A DNA stretch of 64,000 bases, taken from the NCBI RefSeq assembly GCF_000017505.1, contig NC_009675.1, positions 3,903,501 to 3,967,500 on the forward strand. Reading direction: 5' to 3'. The stretch comes from Anaeromyxobacter sp. Fw109-5. Lineage in GTDB: Bacteria > Myxococcota > Myxococcia > Myxococcales > Anaeromyxobacteraceae. Each line of letters starts with the position of its first letter. Position 1 is the stretch's first letter. The notes below the pieces were generated by a model, which saw only the letters and a program-made list of their open reading frames with translations, did no database searches and was not told where the DNA came from. This document shows, piece by piece, positions 35,586 to 49,300 of this stretch. The translations under genes and the position numbers were made by a program.

Positions 35586-37301
35586 CTAGAACCGGAACGG
35601 GAAGGTGACCTCCTGGCCGTTCGTCGCGGAGCGCGGGAACTTGATCGTCCTCACCACGCCGGCGAGGCACTGGGCGAACTGGCCGCTGGCGTACTCGGGC
35701 GTGAGGCACTTCACGTCGCGCACGGAGCCGTCGGCGTTGATGAGCCAGCGCATCTTGAGGGTGCCGGTGGCGTCGGCGTCGCGAGACTTCTGCTCGGACA
35801 CGCAGCGCTGCAGGCCGTCGATGCGGCCGGCGACGCCTTCGTTGATCTGCGCCGAGCTGAGCTTGGCAGGCAGCTCGCCGCCGGGGCGCGGCGGGACGTA
35901 CACCGAGCGACCGGACGAGGAGGACCCGCCGCCGAGCGCCTCGTCGAGGGCGGCGTCGTTGGACTCGAAGTCGAGGACCGAGCCCGAGCGCTTGCGCGGG
36001 GCAGGCTCGGGCGCGGGCGCGGGCGGGGCGACAGGCGGCGCCTTGGCGACGCGCGTCTCGCGCGGAGGCTCACGCCGGACGGTCCGAACGGGCGAGGGCT
36101 TCTGGCTGGGCGGCGGCTCGGCGGCGCGCGGCGTCTCGGCCGCCGGCTTCGGCGCCGGCTCCGCGACCGGAGCGGGCGGAGCCTTCTCGGCTGGGGCTGC
36201 GGCAGGGGGCGCGGGCGGGGTGGCGGCAGCCACCGCCTCCTGGGGCGCCGGCGCGGGCGTGGGCGTGGGCGCCTGCTGCACCGCCGCCGGCTGCGCCGCG
36301 GCAGGGGCAGGCGCGGTCGCGACCGGCGCGCGCTCGACGCGGTCGAGCTGCCGGTTCATGTACCAGACGCCGAGCGCGGCCGTGCCCGCGACGAGGATCG
36401 CCACGGCGGTCACGCCGAGGAGGACCGCGCGCGAGACGCTGCGGCGGCGGGCTTCCTCGGCGCCGCGTGCCACCGAGGAGCGTCGCTCGAGCTTCTTCTC
36501 TCCGGTGGACTCGAGCACCTTGATCGGGAGCGGGATCGCGCCGGTCGGGTCGACCCCCCCGCCCTCCGGCAGCGCGTCCACGAGAGACTTCACGCCGCCG
36601 TTCGGACGCGGCTCCGTCCGCTGGGCCGGTTTGCCACCTGCGGCCATCTCCTCGCTCGCGAGCGCGGCGAGCGCGGAGGCCGCGACCGGCTTCCACGAGA
36701 CGTCGGCGGCCGGAGCGGCCGCCTCCCCGCCTCGCCCCGCGCCGGGCTCCGAGCGCGCCTCGGCGTGGCGTGCGGTGGAGCGCGAGGCCGCCTGCGGCAC
36801 GGGGGAGAGATAGCCCGCGAGGTCCGCGACCGCGGAGAGCGGCCCCCAGTCGGCCATCCCGGGGCGCCACACGAGCGAGTCGGGACCGATCTCACCGCCC
36901 TCCCACTTCCGCTTCACCTCGGCGAGCGGCAGCGGTCCGACCTGGGCCTGTCCGATCGCCACGTACCACTCGGTCGCAGCCGGCGCGGACCCTGCCGCGA
37001 TGCGCGCGACGTCCTCCGCGTCCATGCCCTGGGTGGCGGAGAGATCGGGGGCGGGAGCCTGCGCCGCCGCTCGCGCGGGCGAGTCGCCGAAGGCGTTGTC
37101 GAACGCGTTGCCGAGCTCGACGTCGAGCCCGCCCCCTCCTCCGGCGGGGGCCGGAGCGGGCGCGGAGGCCGCGTCCTCAGCGGGACGACGCACGTGGATG
37201 ACGGTCCCGCACTTCTTGCAACGGACCTTCACCCCGGACGGCCCGACCTTCTCGTCCGAGATCATGTACTGCGCGCTGCAGCTCTCGCAGGTGAATTTCA
37301 T
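35586..37301 (-). CDS. GltJ (AgmX)-like zinc-ribbon/GYF/TonB-type envelope protein
   Basis: A 571-residue protein. Order: an MJ0042-type zinc ribbon at residues 1-40 (CESC ... CKKC), a GYF_2 domain at about 110-165 (WYVAIGQAQVGPLPLAEVKRKW), a low-complexity linker, one transmembrane helix at about 292-314, a long periplasmic Ala/Pro-rich stretch (about 330-440), and a C-terminal AgmX/PglI-type domain (about 470-571) with CVSEQKSRDADATGTLKMRW and CLAGVVRTIKFP. This matches GltJ/AgmX of the Myxococcus gliding machine, whose zinc ribbon and GYF domains work with MglA, though other myxobacterial proteins share the architecture. It lies 61 bases after the giant TPR gene on the same strand, the same pairing as gltI-gltJ. 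ATG start. Confidence 0.85.
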   Translation of the reverse strand: MKFTCESCSAQYMISDEKVGPSGVKVRCKKCGTVIHVRRPAEDAASAPAPAPAGGGGGLDVELGNAFDNAFGDSPARAAAQAPAPDLSATQGMDAEDVARIAAGSAPAATEWYVAIGQAQVGPLPLAEVKRKWEGGEIGPDSLVWRPGMADWGPLSAVADLAGYLSPVPQAASRSTARHAEARSEPGAGRGGEAAAPAADVSWKPVAASALAALASEEMAAGGKPAQRTEPRPNGGVKSLVDALPEGGGVDPTGAIPLPIKVLESTGEKKLERRSSVARGAEEARRRSVSRAVLLGVTAVAILVAGTAALGVWYMNRQLDRVERAPVATAPAPAAAQPAAVQQAPTPTPAPAPQEAVAAATPPAPPAAAPAEKAPPAPVAEPAPKPAAETPRAAEPPPSQKPSPVRTVRREPPRETRVAKAPPVAPPAPAPEPAPRKRSGSVLDFESNDAALDEALGGGSSSSGRSVYVPPRPGGELPAKLSSAQINEGVAGRIDGLQRCVSEQKSRDADATGTLKMRWLINADGSVRDVKCLTPEYASGQFAQCLAGVVRTIKFPRSATNGQEVTFPFRF

Positions 37302-37362
37302 TGGTAAACCCGCGTGGATCCTAAGTTTGGGCGACGTGAAGCGTCAAGGAAGGAAGGAGCGC

Positions 37363-40300
37363 TCACGCGGGCACCACGCACGACAGCCCGAGCTTCTCCC
37401 GCAGGGTGGCGTACTCCTCGGAGACGCAGAACCCCGCCAGATCGCGCAGGCGCGTCTCGTCCCTCAGCTTGGAAACCTGTGGCTTCTCCCCGACCACCGC
37501 CCGGCGCACGACGTCGAGGTCGCAGGCGAGGAGCGCCGCGACCCGGTTCGAGGTCAGCTCCGCGCCGTCCAGGTAGGCCCGCACGTCGCCGGGGTGCTGC
37601 ACGTCGCAGTAGCTCCGCGTCAGCAGCTTGAGGGTGTTCTTGCGGACGTTCTCGGGCAGCGTGCGCTCGATCTCGCGCTTCAGCTTCTCGACGAGGTGCG
37701 GATCCGCGGTGACCACGAAGCGGGAGGTCCCCACCGAGCACGCCGCCTGGAACACGAGGTCGAGCTGGTCGTGCGGCATGAGCCGCGCGAGCAGGAGCTC
37801 CGGGCGCGCGAACGCCATGGCCTTGGCGATGGCGAACCACAGCTCCTTCTTCGGGCGCTCGCGGAACATGTCCTCCGAGGCGACGAGCCCGGGCGGCTCC
37901 GTCGGAACGAGCTGCAGGCGCTGCGGCACGTCGTCCTTGCGGAAGAGCCGCAGGCGCCCCTCCAGGCCGAGCGTGCGCTCGACGTACTTGAACATGTTCG
38001 CGAAGAAGAGCATCGAGCCGCGCACGTCGAGCTCGTCCTTCTTGGGAGTGAGGCCGAGGTCCTTCTCGCGCTGGACGAACATGCCGCGCGCGTGGAGGGC
38101 CAGGAGCGTCAGGATGTCCGCGAGGGGCCCCTTCACGCGCTCGTGGAGCAGCAGCGCCCAGAGCGCGTCGTCGAGCGGCCGGCTCGCGTGATCGCGGGCG
38201 AACTTGCGCAGCCGCCCGACCACCTGCGCCTCGTCGTCGCTCGCGCCGCCGAGCAGGTGGACCCGGACCTGCGCCGCCGAGTAGGCGAGGTCGTACTGCT
38301 TGCGCGCGGCGTGGAGCGTCACGAGGGCCGACGCCGCCTTCTGCGGCTTCGCCGCGAGCTTCACGAGCTGCCGGTACGCCGCGATCGCCCCGGCCTCCTC
38401 CCCCGGCTTGCGCGCGGCGAGGTCCGCGTAGGCCTCCGCCGCGGCGGCGTCCTCCGGGTCCGTGCGCGCGACCACCCCGTAGGCGGTGCGCGCGCCGTCC
38501 TCGTTGCGGAGCACGTCGCGGTAGAGATCGCCGAGCGTGCGCCACAGCGCGACGCGCGCCTGCGCGACGTCCGGCGTCTTGGGGAGCCGCTGGATCATCC
38601 GCACGTAGGCCTGCTCGAGATCCGTCCAGCGCTTGCCCTTGGTGAGGATCTCCTCGATCTTCGCGAACGCCTGGACGAGGCGCGGGTTGCGGTCGAGCGC
38701 CTTCTCGAGCTCCGCCACCGCCGCCGTCTCGTCCTTCACCTCGTCCTGCAGCACGTCGGCGAGGGTGGTGTGCAGCTTCGCCGCCCGCACGGGATCGGCC
38801 TGCACCTCCGGGCGCGCCAGGATCTGCGCGAGCACGTCGGCGGCCTTCTGCCCCTGGCGCGTCTCGCGGTAGAGGCCGAGCAGCGCCTCCGTCACCTGGA
38901 GCGACGTCGGGTCGAGCTTGGAGGCGGCCAGGAAGGCGTCGATCGCCTGGTACGGGTCCTTGAGCTTGTCGCGGCAGGCCTCGCCGATGGCGACGAGGTT
39001 CGCGAGCTTCGCGGGGGCGTCGAGGAGGGGCAGCAGCCGCTGCCGCTGCTCGACCGCTCCCTCGACGTCGCCCAGCGCCTCCAGCGTGGCGACGAGGCTG
39101 CGTCGCGACGACTCGTGGTTCGCGTCGATCTCGAGGGCCTTCCGGAACGCGTTGGCGGCGCGCTCGGCCTGGCCGAGCTTCGCGGCGATCTCGCCGATCT
39201 GCCAGTGCGTCTCCACCACCTCGAGGTCCGTGAGGGAGTCGCGGTGGTGGACGATCACGGTGGTGAAGATCCGGAGCGCCTCCTCCCACTGCTGCTCGGC
39301 GACGAGCAGGTTGCCGAGCCCCTCCAGCGCGGGCAGGTACGTGGCGTCGAGCTCGTAGGCCCGCCGGTAGCACCCGAGCGCCTTGTCGCGCTTCCCGAGC
39401 TTCTCGGCGACGTAGCCCTGCCGGTAGGACTGGCGGCAGAGCTCCTTCGGGTCGCCCTCGAGCGCCAGCGCCTCGACCACCGCGTCGAGGACGCGCTCGG
39501 CGTCGGGCCAGCGCGAGAGCGCGACGTAGATGTCCGCGAGCGGCCGGGCCGCGTCGGGGTGGCCGGGGGTGCGCTTCAGCGCCTCCTCGTAGTAGCGCGC
39601 CGCCTGATCGCGGTCGTCGCGCTCCTCGTGGTAGACGCGGCCCGCCGCGGTGTAGAGGCGGGTCTTCTCCGCGGCGTCGGCGGTGTAGCGCGCCTCCTCG
39701 ACGAGCATCTCCAGGTACCGGTCGCGATCGCGCTCGCGCTCGGCGATCCCCTTCAGCGCCCGGATCGCCGGCAGGCACCCCGCGTCGAGCTGCAGCGCCC
39801 GCGCGTACGCCTCCTTCGCGCCCGCGGGATCCATGAGCATGTCCTCGTGGATCGCGCCGATGCGGACGTGGATGTCCACCGCGTCCCGGGCGCCGCCGGC
39901 GATGCGCGCCTCGCGGCGCAGCATGTCGAGGGCGAGGTTCCAGTTGCCGCTGCGCTCGTACAGCCGGCCGAGGGCGGAGACCGCCTCGCGCGAGTCCGGC
40001 TCGAGCTGCAGGGCGTGGTTGAAGATCGCCTCCGCCCGGTCGACCCGGGACATCTCCTTCCACCACACCTCGCCGATGCCGACCTCGAGGGCGACCTGCT
40101 CGCGCCGGTCGGTCACGAGCGAGAGGTGGTGCTGCATCACGCTGATGAGCCGATCCCAGAGCCCCTCGTCGCGGTAGAGCCGCTCGAGCGCCTTCACCGC
40201 GGTGAGGTTGGCGCCGTCCACGCGGAGGATGGCCTCCTCCTTCTCGATGGCCGCGCGCGGGTCGTGCAGCTTCTCCTCGTGGATCCCGGCGCTCTTCGCG

Positions 40301-43300
40301 AGGATCCGCACCTTCTCGCGGGGATCGGCGGCGAGCGCGATCTGCCGCTCGTACACGCGGTTCAGCTCGGCGAAGCGGTCCAGCTTGGTGTAGAGCCGCT
40401 CGAGCCCGGCGAGCGCCTCGACGTTGCGGTCGTCCAGGCCGAGCACGGTGCGGTACGCCTCGACCGCCGCCTCCTCGTCGCCGATCTCGTTCTCGTAGAG
40501 CGAGGCGATCTGCAGCTGGAACCCGATGCGCTCGGCGTCGCCGGCGGCGAGGTCGCGCGCGCGGGAGAGCACGCCGGCGAGATCCGCCCAGCGCTGCTCG
40601 CGGCGGTAGAGCGCCGAGAGCGCCTCGAGCGCCGTGCCGTCGGCGCCGTCGAGCTCGAGCACGCGGCGGAGCGCGCCCACCGCCTCGTCCACGTCGGAGA
40701 GCTCGCCGTCGTAGATCTTCGCGACCTCGAGCAGCGTCGCCTTCTTCTCGTCCAGGCCCGCCGCCGCCTCGAGCTTCTGCTCGAGGGTGATGACGAGGTC
40801 GCGGACGCGGCCGCGCCGCTTGAAGAGCTCGGTGAGCGCCTCGAGCGCCTCGGGGCTCGCCGGGTCCGCCTCGAGCGCCCGCCGGAAGGCGGCCTCGGCG
40901 CCCTCCAGGTCGTCGAGCCGCTCGTCGCGCACCTTGCCGAGCCGGAGCAGCAGCCGCGCGCGCGCCGTCCCGCGCGCGTCCTCGGAGACCTGCTCCAGCA
41001 CCGCGGCGAGCTCCTCCTGCGCCTCGGTCTCGTCGGCGAGCCGCGTCGCGGCCCCGAGCGCCTCGGCGTCCCCGGGCGCGTCCGCGAGGGCGCGGCACCA
41101 GGAGAGGAAGGCCATCTCCTTCTGCCCGAGCCGCTTCTCGTGGACCGCGGCGACCTCCTTGAGGAGCGCGATCTTCTCGGCGGGATCGACCACGTATGGC
41201 GCGAAGAGGTCGCACACGCGCGCGTACGCCCGCCAGTTGCCGGCCGCCTCGTGGACGGCGCGCAGCTCGTCGTAGGCGCTCCGGTTCGCCGGGTCGAGCT
41301 CGAGCACCTTGTCGAGCGCCGCCGCGGCGGCGTCGGGCTTCCGCTGCTGCCTCCACAGCTCGGCCACCGCGAGCCAGGCCGGCACGGCCTCGGCGGGACC
41401 GCCCTGCGCGGCGAGCAGCGCCGCCCGGGCCTCCGCCGCGCGCACGCCGTCCGCCGCCGCGCCCGCCGACCGGAACACCTCCTCCAGCCGCACCAGCTCG
41501 TCCGCCGCGTGCGGCTCGATGTCGAACCCGAGCTTCGCCTGCTCCACCGCCTCGCGCTTGTTCCCGGCGCGCAGCAGCACCTCGGCGAGCTCGATCCGGA
41601 CGCGCTTCACGCCCGCCGCGTCCTCCTGCAGCGGCACGAGGCGGCGGTACACGCCGGCGAGCGCCTCCGCCTCCCCCTGCGCCGCGTAGATGTCGCGGAG
41701 CGACTCGAGCGCGCGGCGGTTCTTCGGATCGGAGTCGAGGACCGCCTTGTACGACTGGACCGCCTGGCCCATGTCGCCGAGCCGGGTCCCGAGGATCGCG
41801 CCGAGCTTGTCGTTCAGGCGCGCGATCTCGCGGCGGTCCACGGTCGCCTGCACGCGCAGGCGCAGGAGCTGGGCGAGATCCTGCCAGCGCTCCAGCCGCT
41901 CGTAGAGGTCCTCGAGCGCGGCGAGGGCGCCCTCGTGGCGCGGGCGCGCGGCGAGCAGCTCCTTCCAGAGCGCGACCGCCTCGTCGAGCCGGCCGAGCTC
42001 CGCGGCGAGCGCCGCCATCTTCGCGAGGACGCGCTCGCGCGCGGCCGCGTCGCCGGGGGCCACCCGCTGGGCGGCGAGGTTGCGGAACAGGTCCTCGTGC
42101 CGGCCGGCGCCCTCGTACAGCGCCTCGAGCGCACGCAGCGAGGGCACGTGGCGCGGGTCGGCGGCGGCCGCGGCCTCGTACGCCTCCGCTGCGCGGTCCG
42201 GCGCGGCGAGCCGCTCCTCGCAGAGCTGCCCGAGCCGGAACAGCGTCTGGACCTTGTCGGGGCCCTGCGCGCGGTGGGCGCGCTGGCCGAGGACGTCCGC
42301 GAGCTCCTCCCACTGCTCGAGCCGCTGGAAGAGCCGCTCGAGCGCGGGCAGCGCCTGCGGCGCCGCGCCCTCGTCGAGCGCCATCGCCTTGCGGAGGAAG
42401 GTGGCCGCGCGGGCGGGCTCGCCGAGCTTCTCCTCGTAGAGCGCGCCCAGGCAGAGCGCGACCTTCGCGGTCTCCATCGGCGGGAGCCGATCGAGCTCGT
42501 CCTCGTAGATGGCGGCGAGCTCCTCCTCGTGCCCGCTCGCCTCGGCGAGCGTCTCCATCCGGGCGCGGAGGGCCGGGTCGGCGGGATCCTCGCGGAACGC
42601 CTTGCAGAGCGCGAGGAACGCGAGCTGCGGGTCGCCGAGCTGCGCCTCCCGGAGCTCGGCGAGCTGGACGTAGAGGGCCTTGCGCTCGAGCGGATCGGGC
42701 CGCTCGGCGGCGCGCACCTCCAGCACGGCCGCCTGCTTCGAGACGTCGCCGCCGCGGGCGTAGGCGTCCTCCAGGATCGCCGCGGCGCGCGCGTTGCCCG
42801 GGTCCTTCTGGAGGATCGCCTCGAGCCGCGCGATGGCCTCGGGGTGGTCCGGGCGCGCGGCGAGCACCTCCTCGTAGAGCGAGACGGCGCCCTCGCGATC
42901 GAGCAGGCGCGTCTCGCTGAGCTCCGCGAGCCGCTGGCGGAGCGGCACGAGCGCGGCCTCGTCGCCGGCCGCCGCCGCGGCCGCGATCTCGCGGGCGAGC
43001 ACGTCCGCGAGATCCACCCAGCGCTCCGTCCGGACGCAGAGCCGGTCGAGCCGCGCGAGCGCGTCCCGGTCGTGGGGCGCGAGCTCCAGGACCTCGCGCA
43101 GGCTCTGGATCGCGCCGGTCACGTCGCCGAGCCGCTCGTCCTGGAGGACGGCGAGCTCGGCGTGCAGCGCGGCGCGCGCCTCGGGCGACTCCTCCACCGA
43201 CAGCGCGCGCCGCAGCGCCTGCGCGAGCGCCTCCGGCTCGGCGCCGTCGCGCAGGGCCGCGGCGAGGCCTGCGATCGCCTCCCGGTCGTCCGGGGCGAGA

Positions 43301-46300
43301 TCGAGCAGCCGCTGCCACGCCTCCGCGGCGCGGCGGGGATCGCCCAGCGCGAGGCGCGCGATGCGCCGCTGGTACTCGGCGCGGGCGGCGGGCGCGTGCG
43401 CCCGGTCCGCGTGCTCGGCGAAGAGCGCCGCGAGCTCGTCGCCGAGCCCGGACGCCTCGGCGAAGCGGGCGGCGAGCTCGAGCGACTCCGGCGCGTCGGG
43501 ATCGGCGGCGAGCGCCCGGCTCGCGGCGAGGAACGCCATCTCCGCGTTCCGCAGCGCCCCGCCGTACACGCCCGCGATCCGGCGCAGCAGGGCGGCCCGC
43601 GCGGCGGGCTCGGTCTCGTGCGCGGCGCGCGCCTCGAGGACCTCGATCACCTTCCCGTGCTCCCCGCCCGTCGCGAAGATCGGCTCGAGCAGCGTGGCCG
43701 CCTCGATGGCCGCCGGGCCGCTCGCGCGGGCGAGGTCCTCCAGCGCGGCGAGCGCGGCGGGGTGGCGCGGCACCTTCTCGAGCACCGCGCGGTAGCAGGC
43801 CAGCGCGCCCTCCGCGTCGGAGAGCCGCTGGTGGCGGATGCGCCCGAGGCGGTAGCGGAGCTCGGCGGCCTCCACGACGAGGTTCGGCTGCCGGTCGGCG
43901 ACCGCGACCTCGCGGGAGAGCACGTTCGCGAGGTCGTCCCACCGCTCGGCGGCGCCGAGCATCTTGCCCAGCAGCCGCAGCGCGTTGGGATCCTCGGGAT
44001 CGACGGACAGGATCTTCCGGTAGGCGGCGATGGCGCCGTCCCGGTCGGAGAGCTGCTCAGCCATGATCTTCGCCACCTCGAGCAGGAGTTCCTTGCGCGC
44101 CGCGGCCGCCGGCGCGACGTCGGCGAGCCGTTCGAGGGCGCGCGCGAGCTCGCGGTGCGCCCCGACCTTCCGGTAAACACGCGCGAGCGCGCCCAGCACC
44201 TCGGCGCTCGGCGCCACGTCCGCGATCTCCTCGTACCAGCGCGCCGCCCCCTCGGGCCGGCCGAGCCGGTCCGCGGTGATCACCGCGAGCCGCCGCTTGA
44301 GCTCGAGCGCGATCTGCGGGGCCAGGCCGGGGACGGCGAGCGCGTCCTCGAACGCGCCCGCGAGCTCCTCCCAGGCCCCGGTCGCCGCCGCGAGGCGCTC
44401 GAGCTCGGCGCGCGCGCCCGGCGCGTCGGTGCCGCGCTGCAGCGCGCCCTGCAGCTCCCGCAGCTTGGCGCCGAAGGCGCGGCCGCGGTCGCCGAGCCGC
44501 TCCTGCAGGGCCGCGATCTCGGCGAGGAGCGGCGCCCGCTCGGCGTCGTCGGCGGTCTCGAGCCGCACCTCGAGCAGGGCGGCGAGCCGGCGCGTGTCGC
44601 CGGCGGCGCGGAGCACGTCCTCGAGCACGCGCGCGGCGGCGCCGCGGGCGTCGGGCCGCGCGAGGAGCCGCTCCAGCCCGGCCACCGCCCCCGGGTCGCG
44701 GGGCAGCTCGGCGAGCACGTCGGCGTAGGCCTCGATGGCGGGGTGGGCGTCCTCGGCGGCCTCGAGCGCGGCGGCGCGCTTCAGCAGCAGCGCGCCCCGG
44801 CGCGCGGGGTCGCCCGCGGTCGCGTCGGCGAGCGCCCCCACGACCTCGAGCCACTCGGGCCCGCCGCGCGGCAGCAGGCGCTCGAGCCCCTCCAGCACGG
44901 CCACGTCGCCGGGCGCCTCGTCACGGGCGGCGAGGTACGCCTCGCGCGCGGTGTCCGGATCGCCGAGCTCCTCGGCGACGCGCGCCGCGTGCAGCAGGTG
45001 CTCGGCGCGCTCGCCGCCTTCGGCCAGCGCCGCCCGGTGGCGGGCGAGCGCGAGCAGCTCCGACGCGGAGCGCGCCGCCGCGAACAGGGCCTCGAGGGCC
45101 TCGAGCGCCTCGGCGTCGTCGGGGGCCGCCTCGACCACCGCGCGCCACGCCGCGATCGCCGCCGGTCCCCCACCGCCCTCGGTGCGCAGGCGCGCCGCGC
45201 GACGCCGGAGGGAGAGCGCCTCCTCGGGCCCCGCCTCGTGGGCGGCCTCCTCCCACAGCTCGCAGAGCGCGTCCTCGTTCCCGGTGGCGCGGGCGAGCCG
45301 CTCGAGCTCGGCCTCCACCGTGCCGCGGACCTCGCCGCCCTCCCCGAAGGCGCGGCACGCGGCGACGAAGGCCATCGCGGGCTCGCCGAGCTCCCGCTCC
45401 ATCAGCTCTCGGATCTCCCCGAGCAGCGCGGCTCGCTCCGCCGGCGCCTGCACCGCGCGGAGGCGCTCCTCCCGCGCGGCGACGCGCAGGGCGTGCTCGC
45501 CGGCCGCGGTCAGGGCCGCGTCGGCGAGGTCGAGCGCGTCGCGGCCCACCTCGCCGGCCGTGGCCGCGAGCCCCACGATCGCGTCGCGCGAGGCGGTGCG
45601 CGCGGGATCGCGGCGGAGCAGCTCGGAGTGCAGCTCGAGCGCGCCGGCCGGATCGTCGAGCCGGGTGCGGCGCAGCTCCGCGAGCCGCGCGGCGGCCTCG
45701 GGGTCGAAGCCGCGGGCGAGCCTCCGCTCGAGGGCGGCGGCCAGCTCGGCGGGCCGGTCCAGCCGCTCGTGCAGCCGCTCGAGGGCGGCGGCGGCCTCGG
45801 CGTCCTCCGCGGCGATGGCGGCCACCTGCGTCCAGGCGGCGGCGGCGCGAGCGGGATCGCCGAGCTTGCCCTCCGCGACCGCCGCCTCCTCGCGCAGCGC
45901 GTCCTCCCGCGCCGCAGGATCCCCCGCGCGGCGGGCGATCTCGGCGCAGACGTCGGAGAGCTCGCCCCAGCGCTCGCGCCCGCGGTGCAGCCGGCGCAGC
46001 GCGGAGAGCGCCTCGCGGTCGGAGGGGCAGGCCGAGAGCAGCCGGCCCCACGCCTCGGCGGCGGCGTCGGGATCCTTGCGACGGTCGGCGAGCTCGGCGC
46101 GCTCACGCAGGATCGCGGCGCGCAGCTCCGGCGGGGCGGCGTCCGCGAGGGCGTCGTACACCCGCGCGCACGCCTCCGCCTCCTGCGCCTCCGCGGCGAG
46201 GCGACGGAGCTCGGCGCGGTGCGCCGCGTCGGCCGGCGCGGCGCGGACGGCCTCCGCCATGGCGAGGAACGCGAGCGAGGCCTGATGCAGCTCCTGATCG

Positions 46301-49300
46301 TGGACGCGCGCGGCCGCCCGCCACGCCGCGGCGCGCGCGCCCGGATCGGCGGCGGCGCGCGCCTCGGCCTCGTGGGCGCGGGCGCGCCGGCGCGGGTCGG
46401 GGTGGCGCGCGAGGGCCCGCGCGGCGGTCGCCACCGCCGCGGGGTTCGTCCCGTCGAGGTGGGCCTCCACCGCGGCGAGCGTGGCCGGGTCGTCCGGCCT
46501 GGCGGCGAGCGCCGCGGCGAGCCGCTCCGCCGCCGCGGGCGCGTCGCCCAGCTCGTCCTGGATGCGCGCGCTCTCCAGCGCGGCGCGGGCGGCCTCCGCC
46601 GGGTCGGCGGCGGCGCGGGAGAGCTCCGCGAGCGCCTCCGCCCGCCCCTGGACGTCGCCCGCGTCGCCCAGCGCCACGGCGAGCCGGGCGAGGAGCCGCG
46701 CGCGGCCGTCGCCGGGCGCCGCCGCGAGGGCCTCGCGCAGAGCCGCCGCCGCGGCCGCCGCGTCGCGCAGGCCGTCGTGCAGCACCGCTGCGCGCTGCGC
46801 CAGCAGCGCCGCCCGCTCGGCGCCGTCGGCCCGGGCGGCGCGGTCGGCGAGGAGCGCCGCCGCGTCCACCCACCGCTCGGCGGCGAGGGTGACGCGGGTG
46901 AGCGCCGCGAGCGCGGCCGCGTCGTCGGGCGCGAGCTCGAGGGCGCGTCGCAGCTCGCGCGCGGCGTCCTCGAACGCGCCCAGATCCTCCTCGGCGATCG
47001 AGGCCGCGCGGAGCCGCAGCGGGAGCTCGTCCTCCGGGCGGGCGGCGAGCTTGCCCGCGGCCTCGACGAGGACCTCGAAGAGCTCGCGCTCGGCCCCGAC
47101 GCCTGCGGCGAGGATCTCGGCGCGGCGGCGGGCCTCGGCGTGCTGCGGGCACGCGCGCACGGCGGCGAGCGCCGCGGACAGCGCGCCGCGCGCGTCCCCG
47201 AGCCGATCCGCCCGGAGCGTGGAGGCATCGAGCAGGTGGCGCGCTCGCTCGTGCGGGTCGGCGTCCGCGGGCAGCTCGCGGGCGAGCCGCTCGAGCGAGC
47301 CGGCGTGCCGCGCGGCGTCCCCGAGGGCGGCGTACGCGCGCGCGAGCGCCTGCGAGATGCGCAGCGGCTCGACCGCGCGCGCGAGGAGCCGCTCGAGCAG
47401 CGCGATGGCGTCGCCCTGCTGCGCGGGCCCGACGCCCCCTGCCTGCAGCACCGAGAGGGCGAGCTCCGCCGCCTCCCCGTGGCGCGCGAGCGGATCGGCG
47501 AGCAGCTCGGCGCGGGCGATCTCCACCGCGGCCCGCTCCGCGCCGCCCCTGCGCGTGGCGAGGCGCGCGAGGACGCCGGCGCGCTCCTCGGCGGCGCGGG
47601 CTCCCGGGATGGCCTCGAGCGCCCCGTTCAGCCCCCAGAGCCCCTCGTCGTCCTCCTCCACCGCCAGGGTGTCGCGCCAGGCGGCGGCGGCACGCTCCGG
47701 CTGGCCGGCGTCCACCCACAGCCGTCCGAGGCGCGCCGAGAGCGCGCGGCGCTCGTCGCCCTCCGCGGCGTCGCGCCGCTGCTCCAGCTCGCTCGCCAGC
47801 TCGACCTGCTGCCCCGCCCGCGCCATGCAGGCCTCGAGCGCCGCGGTGGCGCCGCGGTCCTCGGGATCGAGCTCCGCGAGGGCGCGCCAGGCGCCCACGG
47901 CCTCGTCCGGCTTCCCCAGGTCGCGATCGAGGATCTCCGCCACCCGGCGGAGCAAGGTCTTCTTCGCCCGCAGGTCGTCCTGGACCGCGGTCGCCGCGGC
48001 GCGGTAGGCGCGCACGAGATCGAGGAAGGCGTCGGCCCGTGCGGCCGCGCCCTCCATCGCCTTGCGCGTCGCGGCCCGCGACGGTTCGAGCGCCAGCGCG
48101 CGCGAGAGGGTGCGCAGCGCCTCCTTCGGCCGGCCCAGCTGCTCCTGCTGCACCTCCGCGAGCCGCTCCAGGATCCGGATCCGCTCTGCGCGATCGCGCT
48201 CCAGCCCGGCCGACGCCTCGAGCACCTGCGCGAGCGCGCTCCACTCTTCCGCCTCCTCGAGCAGGGGGGCGAGCGCCGCCGCCGCCGGCGCGTGGCCCGG
48301 ATCGGCGCGCAGCGCCGCCTCGAGGTGGCGCCGGGCGCGCGCGGGATCGCCGAGCCGCTCGCGCGCGAGCTGCGCGGCGCGCACCCGCAGCGGCGCGTGC
48401 GCCGCCTTGGGCTGCGCCGCCGCCAGGTGCCGCTCGAGCGTCGCGAGCGCCTCCTCGAACCGGCCCGCGTCGGCGTGGTGCTCGAACGCCTGGAGCGCGG
48501 CGGGCTCGCAGGCGGGATCGAGCGCCAGCGCCTTGCCGAGCGCCGCGAGCGCGCTGTCGGCGTCGCTGAACCGGACCACGTCGACGCGCGCCATCTCGAG
48601 GTGCAGCGCGACCAGGGCCGCGCGGTCGCGGGTCTGCGCGGCGAGCCGCGCGAGCGCGTCCGAGTACCCGCGGTGGTCGCCCTTCTCCCCATGGATGCGA
48701 GCGAGGAGATCGAGCGCGGCGGGATCGCCGGGGAGGAACGCCCAGGCGCGGTCGATCCGCTCGAGCGCGCGCGGGGTGCCCTCGGGGTCGTAGGCGAGGT
48801 GGAGCTGGGCGAGCCGCAGCTGGAGGGTCGCGGCCTCACGACGGTCGCGCGCCTGCGGCACGCGGGCCTCCAGCGCGCGGACCTCGTCCCGCCACGCGCG
48901 CGGGAACGCCCGCAGCCGGTCGCGGGTGGCGGCCGCGCCCGGCGCGGCCCGGTCGAGCGTGATCGCCTCGATGACGGCGTCGGTCGCGAGCCCGTGTTCC
49001 AGCGGCTCGTCGGCGAGCCGCGCGGCGAGGCGGGCGTACTCCGCCGCGAGCTGCCCGCCCTCCGCCCCGGCGTCCCGGGCTTCGTCGAGGAGCCGCTTCG
49101 CCTGGGCGAAGTGCCGGAGCGCGGCGAAGGCGGCGACCCCGCGATCGCGGGCCTCACCGAGGGCGGGATCCAGCCGGCACGCGCGCGCGTACAGGATCGC
49201 GGCGCGATCGCGCCGTCCGAGCCTCTCCTCCTGCAGCACGCCGAGGCGCAGCGTGAGCCGCGCCGCGTCGGCCGGCTCCGCCGCCGCGGCGGCGCGCTCG